Shown here: positions 23,187-33,475 of the stretch, in pieces
Layout of the letters: each line of letters begins with the position of its first letter
Position numbering within the stretch: the stretch's first letter is position 1
Assembly: GCA_025504975.1 (NCBI GenBank)
Contig: JANUWI010000020.1
Location: forward strand, 558,001 to 622,000
DNA length: 64,000 nt
Source of the DNA: Plenodomus lindquistii
Taxonomy: Eukaryota > Ascomycota > Dothideomycetes > Pleosporales > Leptosphaeriaceae
Direction of reading: 5' to 3'
The notes under the pieces: generated by a model
The model's database searches: none
What the model was told of the DNA's origin: nothing
What the model saw: the letters and a program-made list of their open reading frames with translations, nothing else
Made by a program: the position numbers and the translations under genes

Positions 23187-24345
23187 ATGAGTATCTCCTC
23201 CGCCTCCCCGCATGTAACAACAAAATTCGGTACACAAGTTGCAATGCCGCAAGCCGCCTGCACCCCGACAGCTTGGGTTACGAAGAGGTCGTCGAAAGCA
23301 CTCTCTACGTCCCACCCGCCCCACAGCCAGTCCTCCAGCCTGCTGTGGTCATCTCTCACCCAGCTCAAGCTGCTATTGAGGCTGAGCAAGATCGTGGTAA
23401 CAAAGCTAACAACGCGCTCGTACAAAAGCACTCGGAAGACAACACGCTTTACAAGACCTACTGCAAGCGCGAGTCTACCCTTGCTCACATCCTCTTGAGC
23501 CCCATCCCGCACTCCATCTGGGAGCAAGTTATGAATGCCTGGAGGGTCGCAGATGGGTTCTCTCATATCGTTTATCGCTTTTCGTACACAAGGTGTCACC
23601 GAAGGGTGTACCATCTGGAGCAACTTCTTCAAGCTGCGCGCCTCTGAGTGTCTCACGACAACCAACTCCATAGTTAAGTTCAAGGCCGGCGTCGCAAAGC
23701 TCAACATTATGGTTGACTACAGGCTCTTTCACAGGCAGCGCGTCTACCAGTTCATCATCGCCATTGAGACCACGTACTCAGATAACGTCCGCCTCCGCCG
23801 CGCTGACCTCCGCCGCGCCGACGAGTTTGACGTTGACAAGATGCGCAGTGAGCTCCCGGGTGAGACTCGCCGCGACGATCCCACCAACATCGCCAACGCC
23901 ACAACGCGTTCGTCTGGGGGTGACAGGCGTTCAGGCAACGGTAAACTTGGCGATAACGATGACAGTCCATCCTCAGACCACACCATCATTCGTCCAATCC
24001 TTCACCGTCGATTGGCTTGGCTGAGTACAGGCACTTCGATTACTGCGATACTCGTCACGCTGGATCGAATGAGAGGTGTTCCTACCTTTCCCGAGCGCGC
24101 CCCCGAACCATTTCGCAAGACGCTCGCGCAGCAAGGCCAGCCACAGTCTGTCAACGCTGCGGCTACCTCCTCCTTCTCTATCCCAATCACTGCGACAGTA
24201 TAGCTTTCAGAAATCGTGCGTCAACACCGTCAAGGTACCGGCCGCAAGTCACACTTCATCATCGACACCGCTGGCAGTGAGTTTATCTCAGCAATTACTC
24301 CCACGCGACAACAACCCCGTATGTCTAGCAGCAACTGACAGATGA
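23187..24345 (+). mobile_element. Retrotransposon gag-protease relic (copia-type)
   Basis: Plus-strand frames read NALVQKHSEDNTLYKTYCK and STLAHILLSPIPHSIWEQV, then after a frame change VKFKAGVAKLNIMVDYRLF and VYQFIIAIETTYSDNVRLR, fitting the gag polyprotein of Ty1/copia elements. A later frame gives FIIDTAGSEFIS (near 24257-24292), which resembles the aspartic-protease site (D-[ST]-G) with Gly and Ser rearranged. No integrase or RT follows. The gag at 21875-22799 runs on the opposite strand, so two insertions lie head to head. Confidence 0.5.
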
Positions 24346-25179
24346 ATAGGCCCGCAACGCCGTCACAATGGCTGTTCTACAGCCGTGAACTGGTACGTAA
24401 ATCCATCTTGATCCGGCATACACACCCTAGAAACTCGAATTTTGCGAAAAGACCGCAACGCACACGCTAGGCTCCAAGTAAATGTGCCACTGTCCCTGGT
24501 CCTTTCCCACCAAATGGCCATGCCCAGATCCCCGACATTCTCGAAGACTCTAGCAACATATCCATGTCATCGCCGGCCATGATCGCAATCCCCAGCCAGC
24601 GCGTCCAGTCCACTATCCGCAGATTACTGCCTTCCTTGCACACAGCAAGTGCCCAAGGGCGCGGTGTTCGACAACGGGATTACTGGAAATTCCAGCGACC
24701 AGGTCTGTCGTGAATCTCGACGCCTTTGTCATGATTCATGAACCACCCCCCCCCCCTCCAACCCCATGAACAGGTACATCTGGGACATCACCCCAGAACG
24801 CTACCCGTCGAATAGTCACCCCCGGGAGTGCAGCAAGTAGACGTTAAATAGATCAATCAATCAATCATTCGTATTTGAGCTCATCCTGGAGACAATTCTT
24901 AACAGGGAGAAATGATGTGGGTCATTTTCATATTAAAATGGGTGACTCATGCCGATTCCATGCTATGATTTCCTTGTTTACCCTTCGCACGCTGAAACCT
25001 CTCTTCTCGTCTGCCACTGCCACTGTCGTTCCCTGTCCACCTTTGTGACCTTGTACAGCATTTATGCCAGGTATCACCTCCTAGTATCATGGCTGCAGTG
25101 CCGCTTGATAAAATGCTTTGATCCAATGAACTTGCAAGCGAGCTCGAATGGCTGGCGCAACCTCGTCAGTACCGTCGCA
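24346..25179. other. No supported gene; poly-C tract at 24746-24756
   Basis: A run of 11 C lies at 24746-24756. Just after it, a plus frame reads YIWDITPERYPSNSHPRECS and stops at TAG near 24840. This looks like the end of a real fungal protein, but nothing upstream could be joined to it with confidence. Confidence 0.4.
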
Positions 25180-25785
25180 TTAAACTTCGAGCTCCTCAAT
25201 TGTTTCGCGGTGTTGCTCTTCTTTGATACCCGGATTGTTTCTCAGCAAGAGATTGTATAGGTCGCCATAAGTGCGTCGCCAGAGAGATTGTACGGCAGTT
25301 GGCGCGACCCCGTGAATTGCGGATAGGTCGTGGATCTTCACTAGAACGATATAGTGGTTTGGAAGTGAATTTACCACGAGTTGACGGTGCTCAAAGGCCT
25401 TTCGGCTCTCGTCCACGCCATAGGTGAAGAATTGGATGATCGGGATGCGGTTGCTGTCAAGATGGATCTGGCCGGGGTTGTCCTGGCTGAAGGCTGCAAA
25501 TACGCTGTGTCCAGCACGTTGATGATTTGATTCGACCATGGGAAGCTCGGGATCATTGAAGTACACGACCCCAACCCAAACCCATGCTTGGCGTTTCAGT
25601 TCAGAGACAGTGACCTCATGGCCGCCCTCGATGAGTTCGTCCCTGTTGCCATAGATCGAGCGGAACTTCAGTCCCCCCGTATTGCAAAGATCTCTGACAG
25701 ACGGGGTCGCGGTTCCATCGGTGTGATTCATGTCTTTGAGGGCACAGGAAAACTTCTTGACAATACGAACAGCCGGCGCAGCCAT
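25180..25785 (-). CDS. Hypothetical protein, 201 aa, intact
   Basis: A minus-strand frame is open from 25899 to a stop at 25180. The first ATG is at 25783-25785 in a good context (CAATCATGGCT), giving MAAPAVRIVKKFSCALKD as the N terminus. The protein is soluble-looking, with segments such as QAWVWVGVVYFNDPELPMV and IHLDSNRIPIIQFFTYGV and an acidic C terminus (IKEEQHRETIEELEV). I recognise no domain. No intron is needed. It stands alone between retroelement debris and a long gene-poor stretch. The function is unknown. Confidence 0.6.
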   Translation of the reverse strand: MAAPAVRIVKKFSCALKDMNHTDGTATPSVRDLCNTGGLKFRSIYGNRDELIEGGHEVTVSELKRQAWVWVGVVYFNDPELPMVESNHQRAGHSVFAAFSQDNPGQIHLDSNRIPIIQFFTYGVDESRKAFEHRQLVVNSLPNHYIVLVKIHDLSAIHGVAPTAVQSLWRRTYGDLYNLLLRNNPGIKEEQHRETIEELEV

Positions 25786-28700
25786 GATTGATTGTTGGGC
25801 GTTGATGTTGAGCACAATAGCTGTGGTGTAATGCGACGGGGCAGTTTTGTAGAAACAGAGAGAGGTCCAGAGTAAGGCTTTGAGCTCTGACGTGGACAAT
25901 CTTGCAAACGGCGCTTTGCGGTTCCTGATAGGTTAGCGGGTTACAACAGCGAAGTGAGAGAGTCTGCCACACCGCTCTATCCGCCATGCATTTTTGACCT
26001 GCCATACGACGAATACAGCCATTAATCCTACATTGGACTGTACAGCGTGCGTTATGGAGGTTTCTTCAACACTTTTACCGGGTTTCTTGGTTCCGCAAAG
26101 ACGAGCAACCCACATGTGGCCCTGTGGACGTTCTAATCGTTGTAATGCATCGAGTAAGGCTTACCACCGGAGCGACTTACAGCCCTTAGGGAATCACTCA
26201 TTCATGCTCCCTTTATTAATCACCTGATCAGCTCTTATCGAAAGCAACCTCAACATAACATATCTTCTACTCTCACCATGCTAATAAGCTTGGCAGTAAG
26301 AGCATGAGTGTAATTAGGAACTTTGCCATTGAACATATCTTACTCACCAGATATTGGCACACGCTTTAGATCCAGCGCTTTATAAAGGCTTGTTTACTAA
26401 ATTATATGCATTGGCTTCTTACAACTGCTAGAACACCAACCCTACAGGTGATTCCAAGCCATTACACCACTATGTTCCAACTGGACTTGCTGCCGGAGAT
26501 ATTCGAAAATTAGCTACCACGCTATGCCTATGCACAGCCTGGAAGCTGCGCGCTATGTTCTGTGACTCAATATTCGGCTGAATGTTAGCCCCGGCATCTT
26601 CGCTCCTAGAGTCTCAGGCACCTTTGATGATTTCTTCTATAATGATATCCTTGCCAACCAATTGGTTAATAAATTGAAGAGTGCCCCCGGTGCGAAGATG
26701 TACTTCAGGACAGCTTAGACGTTCTTATGTTCAATCGTTTAAAGAAATTGCTAGGGTCATATCTAGCCTTCCCGAGGAAGATTAAACACTTTGTCAAATC
26801 CTGGTTGACGCGGCTGATGTTCGTATTGAAGAGTGTAGGAAACTCTCTATGAAGTCACGCCAAGAGATCGGGGTAGATTATCTTGCTTCTGAAATGGAGA
26901 CATTGCTCGTTATCTACAGTGCACAACTGACTTATGTCTTTAGTTAGCAAGACGAGGAAAGTTAGACAAGAAACCTAGCGAGAGATAATGTGCTGTTGGC
27001 CAAGCCAGGATTCGGCGTGAATAGACTGCTAAGAACAGTAGACTGCAGCTGCGTTTTGTTCGCCTCGTCTTGTTTGCGTGTGAATACTGGCGAATGTACA
27101 TGTGACCTTCGGCCTTGCTGTTGATGGACATCGCACTAATGCTAGAAGCAACTCTACGTGAGTACTTACTAGTCTGTAATAGCATAATTAGGTGGAGGGA
27201 GCGTTAATCAGAAAGGTCTGAACGTGGATAGTAAAGGAAGATATTTGAGTAATTGCGAGTGACGACTCTGCTTGACTCTAGGGCCTCCTCCCCACCAAAA
27301 AGGTGGGCTCCATCATTGGAAGACGTGTGTGACGACTGGTATAGCATCCCAATTTGCTGGTGGCTGTATGGGCGAGGAAATTACTTTCCATGTTGCTCTG
27401 CTAACAGTTGAGGCGTGAAAGCATGGTGGACGAGTCGTTTAATGGGAAGCAACTCTACGCTGAAAGTGGCATCCTTGCTCGCTTCCTAAGCCAACGCGGC
27501 TCCTCGCGATGACGCAAAAATACCCCCCCTTAATGGCTCTGCCAGGTTGGTCTGCACAAGGCAGAGCTCCGCGAGGGCACCGTCACGATAGCCTCCTCTA
27601 ACTCTAATGGTTTCGCGAGAAGAGAGACGGGGCGCCTAAAATGTCTCTTCGTTAGTACCCTTGGCCTTGTGTGGAGTTTTGAAGCCCAAATTGAGTAGGG
27701 CAATGGTTTTGTGGAAATCCTGATTGTCCCAGATGTATTATGCAGCGCAACGGTGTGAGAGATGGAGGCGCTAGGTTCAGTGAAGGCCTGGCTGCCGCTG
27801 CTTTGGATGTGGTAAGGTTGATGAGCATGCCCGCGCTTGGCCATTCTTACACGATGCTTAATGCCGGAAGCGGGATTGCGATAGATGATGCTCAAACGTT
27901 GTTGAGCATCAGCAGCAGTGTTACGAAGGGCCCCTCCCATGGAGCGTTGGGTAGGGTCTTTCGATGGCCTGTGCTGCTGGTATGTGCGCATAACAGCATT
28001 AGGTCATGCTTGTTGTATCTCCTGGCGGTGGTTGGGCTGCCACTGTTGTGATTTTGTGAGCACTAGGTGAGATGACCAGGGCAGCGGTACGGAGAACTGG
28101 TGGCAGAGGAGCTATTGTCTGGCATTAGCGACGCTTGATGACTGTGTACCTAAAACAAGATAGTTATAGACGCACTGACATGGCGCAGGTTAAGCTAGGT
28201 GAAGAGAACATTCTATGCTGCGTTTGCAATATGTCGTTGTTATTCTTGTACCTGCTGTTAAGGTTAAAGCAGTTGGTAATTGTGGTTATTAAAAGGTAGG
28301 GGCACTATAAAGAGGCTTAAGCTAAAGAGGTGCATTCGTGAAATGTAACAGAAATTTGGCCCTCTGATGCAAAACATTCCTCGCACAACTTTGCGCGTGC
28401 CCAAGTCTCCTGATTGCCCTGGTCATCTCTGGACACATTTGCTCTGTTAATCTCGGTCACTGCCTACTACTTAAATGGGTGTTACTTGTCTAGATTTTCC
28501 ACATTGGGAAGTTGCTCTTCTATTTGTCGCAATAGAGCAGTCGCAGCACTGGTAGCCTTCGCAATGGATTCGGTCGTCTGCATTCGAGCATCGTTGGCTT
28601 TGTAATAGGTGCGTGGCTGTCGCACCTGTTGCTGGAGCCATTATGCTGCATTTTCATTCCAGAATCCTAGAGTATTCAAGCGCCTCGGCAGCAGCAAAGG

Positions 28701-29449
28701 GGAGTCGCTGGGTCTGATGTGGTTCTGAGGATACGGTCTTCAGGGGCTGATCTCGACAGTGACGTTCCTAGATCTGTTTGGGGCGAGATAGTATCGAAAT
28801 GTAATACGCAGTGCGGCGATGGATCAATGGAATGAGACGACTTGTAATGAGTGGCGTTTTCCGGCCTTCATAGCCGGGTTATGGTTCAGTGACCTGAGCT
28901 CATCAGCGTGACGACAAGACCCGAAACGGTTTTCCTTAACTCGCACCCTCAAGTCTGTGGCATCGAATCGGCGCGTGCGGAGTTCTGGCGCTGCATGCCC
29001 TCTTGCATGTCCTGGGGGTGAGCGTGGCTTCACGGATGCGATCGTTGAGGGCGTGATGGTAAAGTTATCTATTGCCACACGCTTATCTATTTCCTAGTTG
29101 TGGTGGTTGATCTATACAGACTGTTCTAGGTGGTGTTCGTGGCGATGCACAGCCTCGGTCGGCGGTGATCCTCGGTTACCCATGAACTAGCCTAGCCGGT
29201 CACTCGTTCGCCTTCACCCTCTTCAAGGTCGGTTCAGCTAGTGTTGGGCCACCGAGTCCGAGCATCAGACGCAGGAGGTTTGCGAACCCTTTCGGGGAGA
29301 GAATCCAAATGTGCGGTGTTTGAAACGCTGCTTATTGCTTCCGAAGGAAGCTCTTACGGTCAAATAGTGTAGAGGCTAAAATTTTGACAGAAGCGCAACC
29401 TCCAATTTGCGGATGGAGCGGACTGATGATTAGTTCGCTTAACTTTATA
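25786..29449. other. 3.7-kb gene-poor stretch
   Basis: No supported gene. Near 26471 a short plus frame reads MFQLDLLPEIFEN, which resembles an F-box start, but the rest is full of stops. The frames at 27530-28051 on both strands overlap and show no family motif. The region 26300-26950 is AT-rich, consistent with decay. Confidence 0.45.
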
Positions 29450-29539
29450 GGGGGTAGGTTTTTTGTTCACGTGACGAACATTGACCCTCTAATTATGTGA
29501 TAGCGAACAACACGGGCACCTACGCTAACAACCTACCCC
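29450..29539. mobile_element. 90-bp inverted-repeat element, possible TA-flanked mini-MITE
   Basis: GGGGGTAGGTT at the left end faces AACCTACCCC at the right end. TA dinucleotides flank both ends (29448-29449 and 29540-29541). Size and TA flanks fit a Tc1/mariner-type MITE, but the repeats are short. Confidence 0.4.
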
Positions 29540-29616
29540 TATGAGCAGCACTACCTCTACGAGCACTATTTCTTAAACACAAAGCATTGCGTACACTGTA
29601 AACATATTTGATTGTA

Positions 29617-29675
29617 GTAAGACTTCCTTGGAAGCACTCTCAGCCGTACTTTACGTCTGACAGATCTACGTATGC
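29617..29675 (+). repeat. Dispersed TSSEAPS-coding repeat, copy 2
   Basis: It reads GTAAGACTTCCTTGGAAGCA and then CAGCCGTACTTTACGTCTGA, closely matching 42133-42190 and the reverse complement of 22051-22110. The copia 5' LTR begins immediately after it, at 29679. Confidence 0.7.
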
Positions 29676-29678
29676 AGT

Positions 29679-30192
29679 TGTCAGATTGAAGGGGTTATTG
29701 CGACAGGAGGCTATAGAGCCTCTAGGGCTAATAGATAAGCGGGGCGCAGGGTGCGTTAGTGCACCCTGCGGCCCGCGGAGCAAAACCAGCCCCCTGAGTA
29801 AGGTTGGCTCGGATCCGGGATCTGAGAAATTTACGAGTAATATCCTGGATATCCCGTTTTGTATGGGGATTTGGGATATCAGGATACGGGATTTGACGCT
29901 AGTTAGTCATACGTCACAGCTAATAAGGTGTGATATAACTACCACCCTTCGCTTAGCTAACGGGCCTACCTCGGTATAGATACTGTAAGGAAAGTGGAGA
30001 AAGAGGTCTGTGCGGTATATCTCAAATCCAGGGTCTCCAGACTCCTCTCGGATCCTGGATTTGAATCCCATATCCAGGATGTGGATTCAAATCCGAGCCA
30101 ACCCTACCCCTGAGCCACTTTCAGAGGACACATTCAATCATCATCAAATTCATCAATATTCGTGCACTTTCAATAGTACCGTGCATCTGGCA
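29679..30192 (+). repeat. Copia 5' LTR, interrupted by a MITE
   Basis: It matches the 3' LTR over 29679-29798 and 30115-30192 (120 + 78 bases). It starts with TG and ends with CA. Confidence 0.92.
29799..30106. mobile_element. hAT-like MITE, 308 bp, nested in the copia 5' LTR
   Basis: The ends read TAAGGTTGGCTCGGAT on the left and the complement of TAGGGTTGGCTCGGAT on the right. The 8-bp sequence CCCCTGAG occurs on both sides (29791-29798 and 30107-30114), while the uninterrupted 3' LTR has a single CCCCCGAG at the same place. The interior has several inverted GGATCC/GGATTTGAATCC-like segments and no coding capacity. Confidence 0.92.
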
Positions 30193-30248
30193 ATTAAGAG
30201 CCTCACTGCCGACTATCGCCATCAACGCTCACAACGCATCGCGTAACA

Positions 30249-31634
30249 ATGGCGACCTCAACCCGCGACCTAACCATCATTCTCCGGGACTTTACCGACT
30301 ACACTGGATGGTACTCCCAACTCCAATTCCGTGCGATCGCGTACGGAATATGGGAAAAGATCGACCCGAAATCAACAACCGTCCCACACAAAGAACCAGT
30401 GGCACCAGAAGCCCCAGAAGCTTCGGGTTACACACCGGGTCCAAACATTGAAACTCCCCTTCGCCCGAGCGATCTCTCCCAATCAGGCTTAAAAGCTTAC
30501 AAGGAGGACCTCGAATACTATAAAGTCATGGCTGACCAATACAAAACAAGGCGTCACATATACGAGAGGGAGCAAAACGGGCTTCAACAAATCATCGCAT
30601 TCATCCAATCAACTGTAACGCCCCACCTGCTGCGCACATGTTGCCTCCCAGACAACTCGGTTCGAGAATGGCTCAGTCGCCTCAAAGCCACAGTCGGGGT
30701 AGACGAAGCCCCTGAGCAAAAACGCGCCCGCGACCGATATAACAATGCTCTCAAACCAATGAGAAGTACTGCACAATGGGACACGTGGCTAGCCGAGTAC
30801 GATCAGGCCGCTACGGAAGCAGAAACATACTCCGTGCCCGAAGCAACTCAGGCTGCAGCAGTTATGGAAGATTTCCTAACTGCTGTGAACAAGCAAGCCC
30901 CAATATGGGCTACCCAGTTCCATGACAGTGGACGGCATATCCTAGGAATGACCAGGAAAGAAATGATGAAACGGTTCTGGGAGCACATGATGATGAAATA
31001 CCCTCTAAAAGGGAAGAGCAAGGCAAACTTTGCGACTTGTGTGGAAACAACTCCTGCTGCTGAGGTGAACCCTCACCAGGACAGTACAAGGGACGCCTCT
31101 ACTGTCGAAAACGCAACATCTAAAGACCAGGGCAGACCCCGAAATCAACGCGGCAATAACTACCGAAAACGGCAGGCCGAGAGATCAATAGAGGCCCCCT
31201 CGTCCGGCGCCAATTGTGCTGCATGTGGACAAAGGCACGATCTGAAAGATTGCTTTTACCTTCACAAAGAGAAAGCACCTAAGTGGTGGAAACCAAACGG
31301 GACAATAAACGAGCTCGTCACCTTCAGGCAACAAAATGACCCAGAATTTCAAGGGCTAATCCGCTCACAGAGCCGACCCCGTACAGGGACTCCAGCAATC
31401 AAGCAGTCCCATACTCCAACACCAGAAGTCGAATGGCTACATGGCCAGAGGATCTCATCAGTCGAAGCAAGCTTCAATGCCGCCGGTAGCCTCTCAGGCG
31501 TCTATCCACTCCAAAACTCATACACCCTCGACTCAGGCACGACTTGTATCATCACGAACGATCCTCAGCGCATATATGATTATCGCGCACCCGGACCCCC
31601 TGGCTACGTATGGGCCGGAAATACACAAGTCTAG
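30249..31634 (+). CDS. Copia gag and protease part of the polyprotein (461 aa)
   Basis: The frame starts at ATG 30249, 57 bases after the 5' LTR, with MATSTRDLTIILRDFTDYTG; the FTDYTGWYSQLQFRA segment is the usual W-containing start of copia gag. A zinc knuckle CAACGQRHDLKDC (CX2CX3HX4C, one residue short of the canonical CX4H) lies near residues 324-336. The aspartic-protease site LDSGTTCIITND lies near residue 428. The frame ends in TAG at 31632-31634, and the same frame goes on into the integrase region, so the stop is premature. The second copy at 46.8 kb has CAG here, which shows a CAG-to-TAG change in this copy. Confidence 0.85.
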   Translation: MATSTRDLTIILRDFTDYTGWYSQLQFRAIAYGIWEKIDPKSTTVPHKEPVAPEAPEASGYTPGPNIETPLRPSDLSQSGLKAYKEDLEYYKVMADQYKTRRHIYEREQNGLQQIIAFIQSTVTPHLLRTCCLPDNSVREWLSRLKATVGVDEAPEQKRARDRYNNALKPMRSTAQWDTWLAEYDQAATEAETYSVPEATQAAAVMEDFLTAVNKQAPIWATQFHDSGRHILGMTRKEMMKRFWEHMMMKYPLKGKSKANFATCVETTPAAEVNPHQDSTRDASTVENATSKDQGRPRNQRGNNYRKRQAERSIEAPSSGANCAACGQRHDLKDCFYLHKEKAPKWWKPNGTINELVTFRQQNDPEFQGLIRSQSRPRTGTPAIKQSHTPTPEVEWLHGQRISSVEASFNAAGSLSGVYPLQNSYTLDSGTTCIITNDPQRIYDYRAPGPPGYVWAGNTQV

Positions 31635-33475
31635 ATCCAGGGCTACGGCTCTATCCGACTGCTCCTCAGGCACAATCGTAGGGCGACGATGATAACGCTC
31701 CACGATGTAGCCATCTGCCCCGACTTCCTTGGCAATCTTGTATCTTTCCGATTGCTCCGACAACAAGGGATATGGTGGGACACCAAGGCAGACCTAACGG
31801 CGTTACGAACGTCAGCCAACACAATTATCGGAAGCCTGCAGGAGCTGCACGGTCAATGGGTGATTGAACACCACGCACTGGCACCCGCGGCTTAGCACAC
31901 ACACAAAGCGACGTCACGAACACCAAGACGAGCTCAGATAGCCCCGGCACTTGTATGGCACAAGAGACTTGCGCATCTCGGCCCAGCGGCCGTAGAGCAC
32001 CTCGTTCAGCAAGCTGAGGGGGTGCGAGTCAAAGGCATCACTACAGTAGAGTGCAACTCCTGTGGACGAGTGCAACTCCTATGGACGAGCCAAAGCCCGA
32101 CGTCAAATCAGACGGGCTCCACGAAATACAGACGACGAAGGGCCAGGCGAAAGATTAGCCATCGACTTCCATTCATACGAACACCAAAGCATTACTAAGG
32201 AGAAGAGCCAAATGCTCGTTATCGACAGATAACTCAGGAATGCAACGGGGCTACTGCTTCACCGACAACCGAACGGCAAAGTCCATCATCAAATTACTCT
32301 CTAGCTTCATTCTCTTTCTCAAGAACCATTTCAACATCACCGTAAAGATCATCGAAGCAGTCAACGAGATCACAGCGGTCAAACCGGAGGTACAGCGCTA
32401 CCTTTCATCACAAGGCATCATTATTGAGCCTTCGGCCCCAGATACACAAGCACAAAACGGAGGAGCCGAACGCTCAGGGGGTGTGAATAAGGAGAAAGCG
32501 CGCGCAATGCGAATCGACGCCAATCTCTCAAGGGGGCTCTGGCCAGAAGTAACGCGAGCCGCTGTCTACCTATACAACCGATCGCCCAACTACGCAAAAA
32601 ACTGGAAGACTCCGTACGAGATCTTCTTTACCCGAGTGGCTTTCAGCAACGGCATAGTCGCTTCAATACGAAAACCAAACCTCGCTCATCTCAGAGCATA
32701 CGGCTGCAAAGCTTTTGCTATAACCAACGACACATATCGCGGCAAAGCACGCTTGCAACGCCTTAACCCAAAAGCCTGGGTAGGATACCTAGTAGGCGAT
32801 CGATCCTCCAACATCTACAGAATATGGATCCCATCCCTTGCCAAAGTCATCGGCGCCAGGGACGTCGCCTTTGACGAACAGTCAATTTTTGATGGGAAGG
32901 TAGGAGACTTGACGGACAGCCTCACGCACAGCACGCTGCAAGAGATTGCTACGCTCGTGAGAACTATGGAGCTCCCCTTACCATCACACGAACCAGAGAC
33001 CGAGTCGTTCCATGAGGACGATGCTCTTGAGGATGCCTCGGAGCCACATCCTGAAGCAGATCCGCCAGGATACTACAACGGAAGGAAGACTAGGGGTCAT
33101 TATCCATCTCCACCGCCAACGCAGCCACCGGCAGCACTCCTCGCCCAATTCATGGCAGGGGCATACCTTGAGGAGCGATCAGAGTCATTCCGTACAATCC
33201 CATGGGTAGCAGCGTTTATAGCAGGAACCCAAGCAGGTATTGTAGGGACAGCCGGGGGGGAAGCCGTTGACAAAGCCCGACTGGGAAGGATGCTCGCCGC
33301 TGGCTTGAGACCTCATCAGAGCCAGCTTCCACCTCCGCCCACGTACAAAAGCAACCTTGAGGATCATCCGCTAGGCGCTGGGTTCAAACAAGCTGAGCTT
33401 GACCATCTTTCGAGCCATGCTCAGATGGAGTCATGGAGTCATGGACTGAAGTCCCAATCAAAACTGTCAAGCTAA
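31635..33475 (+). pseudogene. Copia integrase region, broken
   Basis: After the premature stop the frame gives TLHDVAICPDFLGNLVSFRL and, beyond a second TAG at 31893-31895, the integrase zinc finger (LVWHKRLAHLGPAAVEHL ... VECNSCGR). A 19-bp tandem duplication (32049-32067 and 32068-32086) shifts the frame inside the finger. The core follows: the first catalytic Asp is in LAIDFHSYEH, and the Glu is in AQNGGAERSGG. The second Asp, expected in an ADNE context, is replaced by Val (AVNEITAV), whereas the decayed copy at 47.5 kb still has GCA-GAC-AAC. After the core comes the usual C-terminal region with NRSPNYAKNWKTPYEIFF. An 8-bp tandem duplication (ATGGAGTC, 33425-33440) throws the end out of phase with RT. 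Confidence 0.85.

Noticed and set aside
23171..23732. 178-codon minus-strand frame
   Set aside because: Shadow of the plus-strand gag relic, which has capsid-like text.
27530..28051. Opposite open frames of 103 and 153 codons
   Set aside because: I tried to read copia or Ty3 integrase motifs in both and found none.
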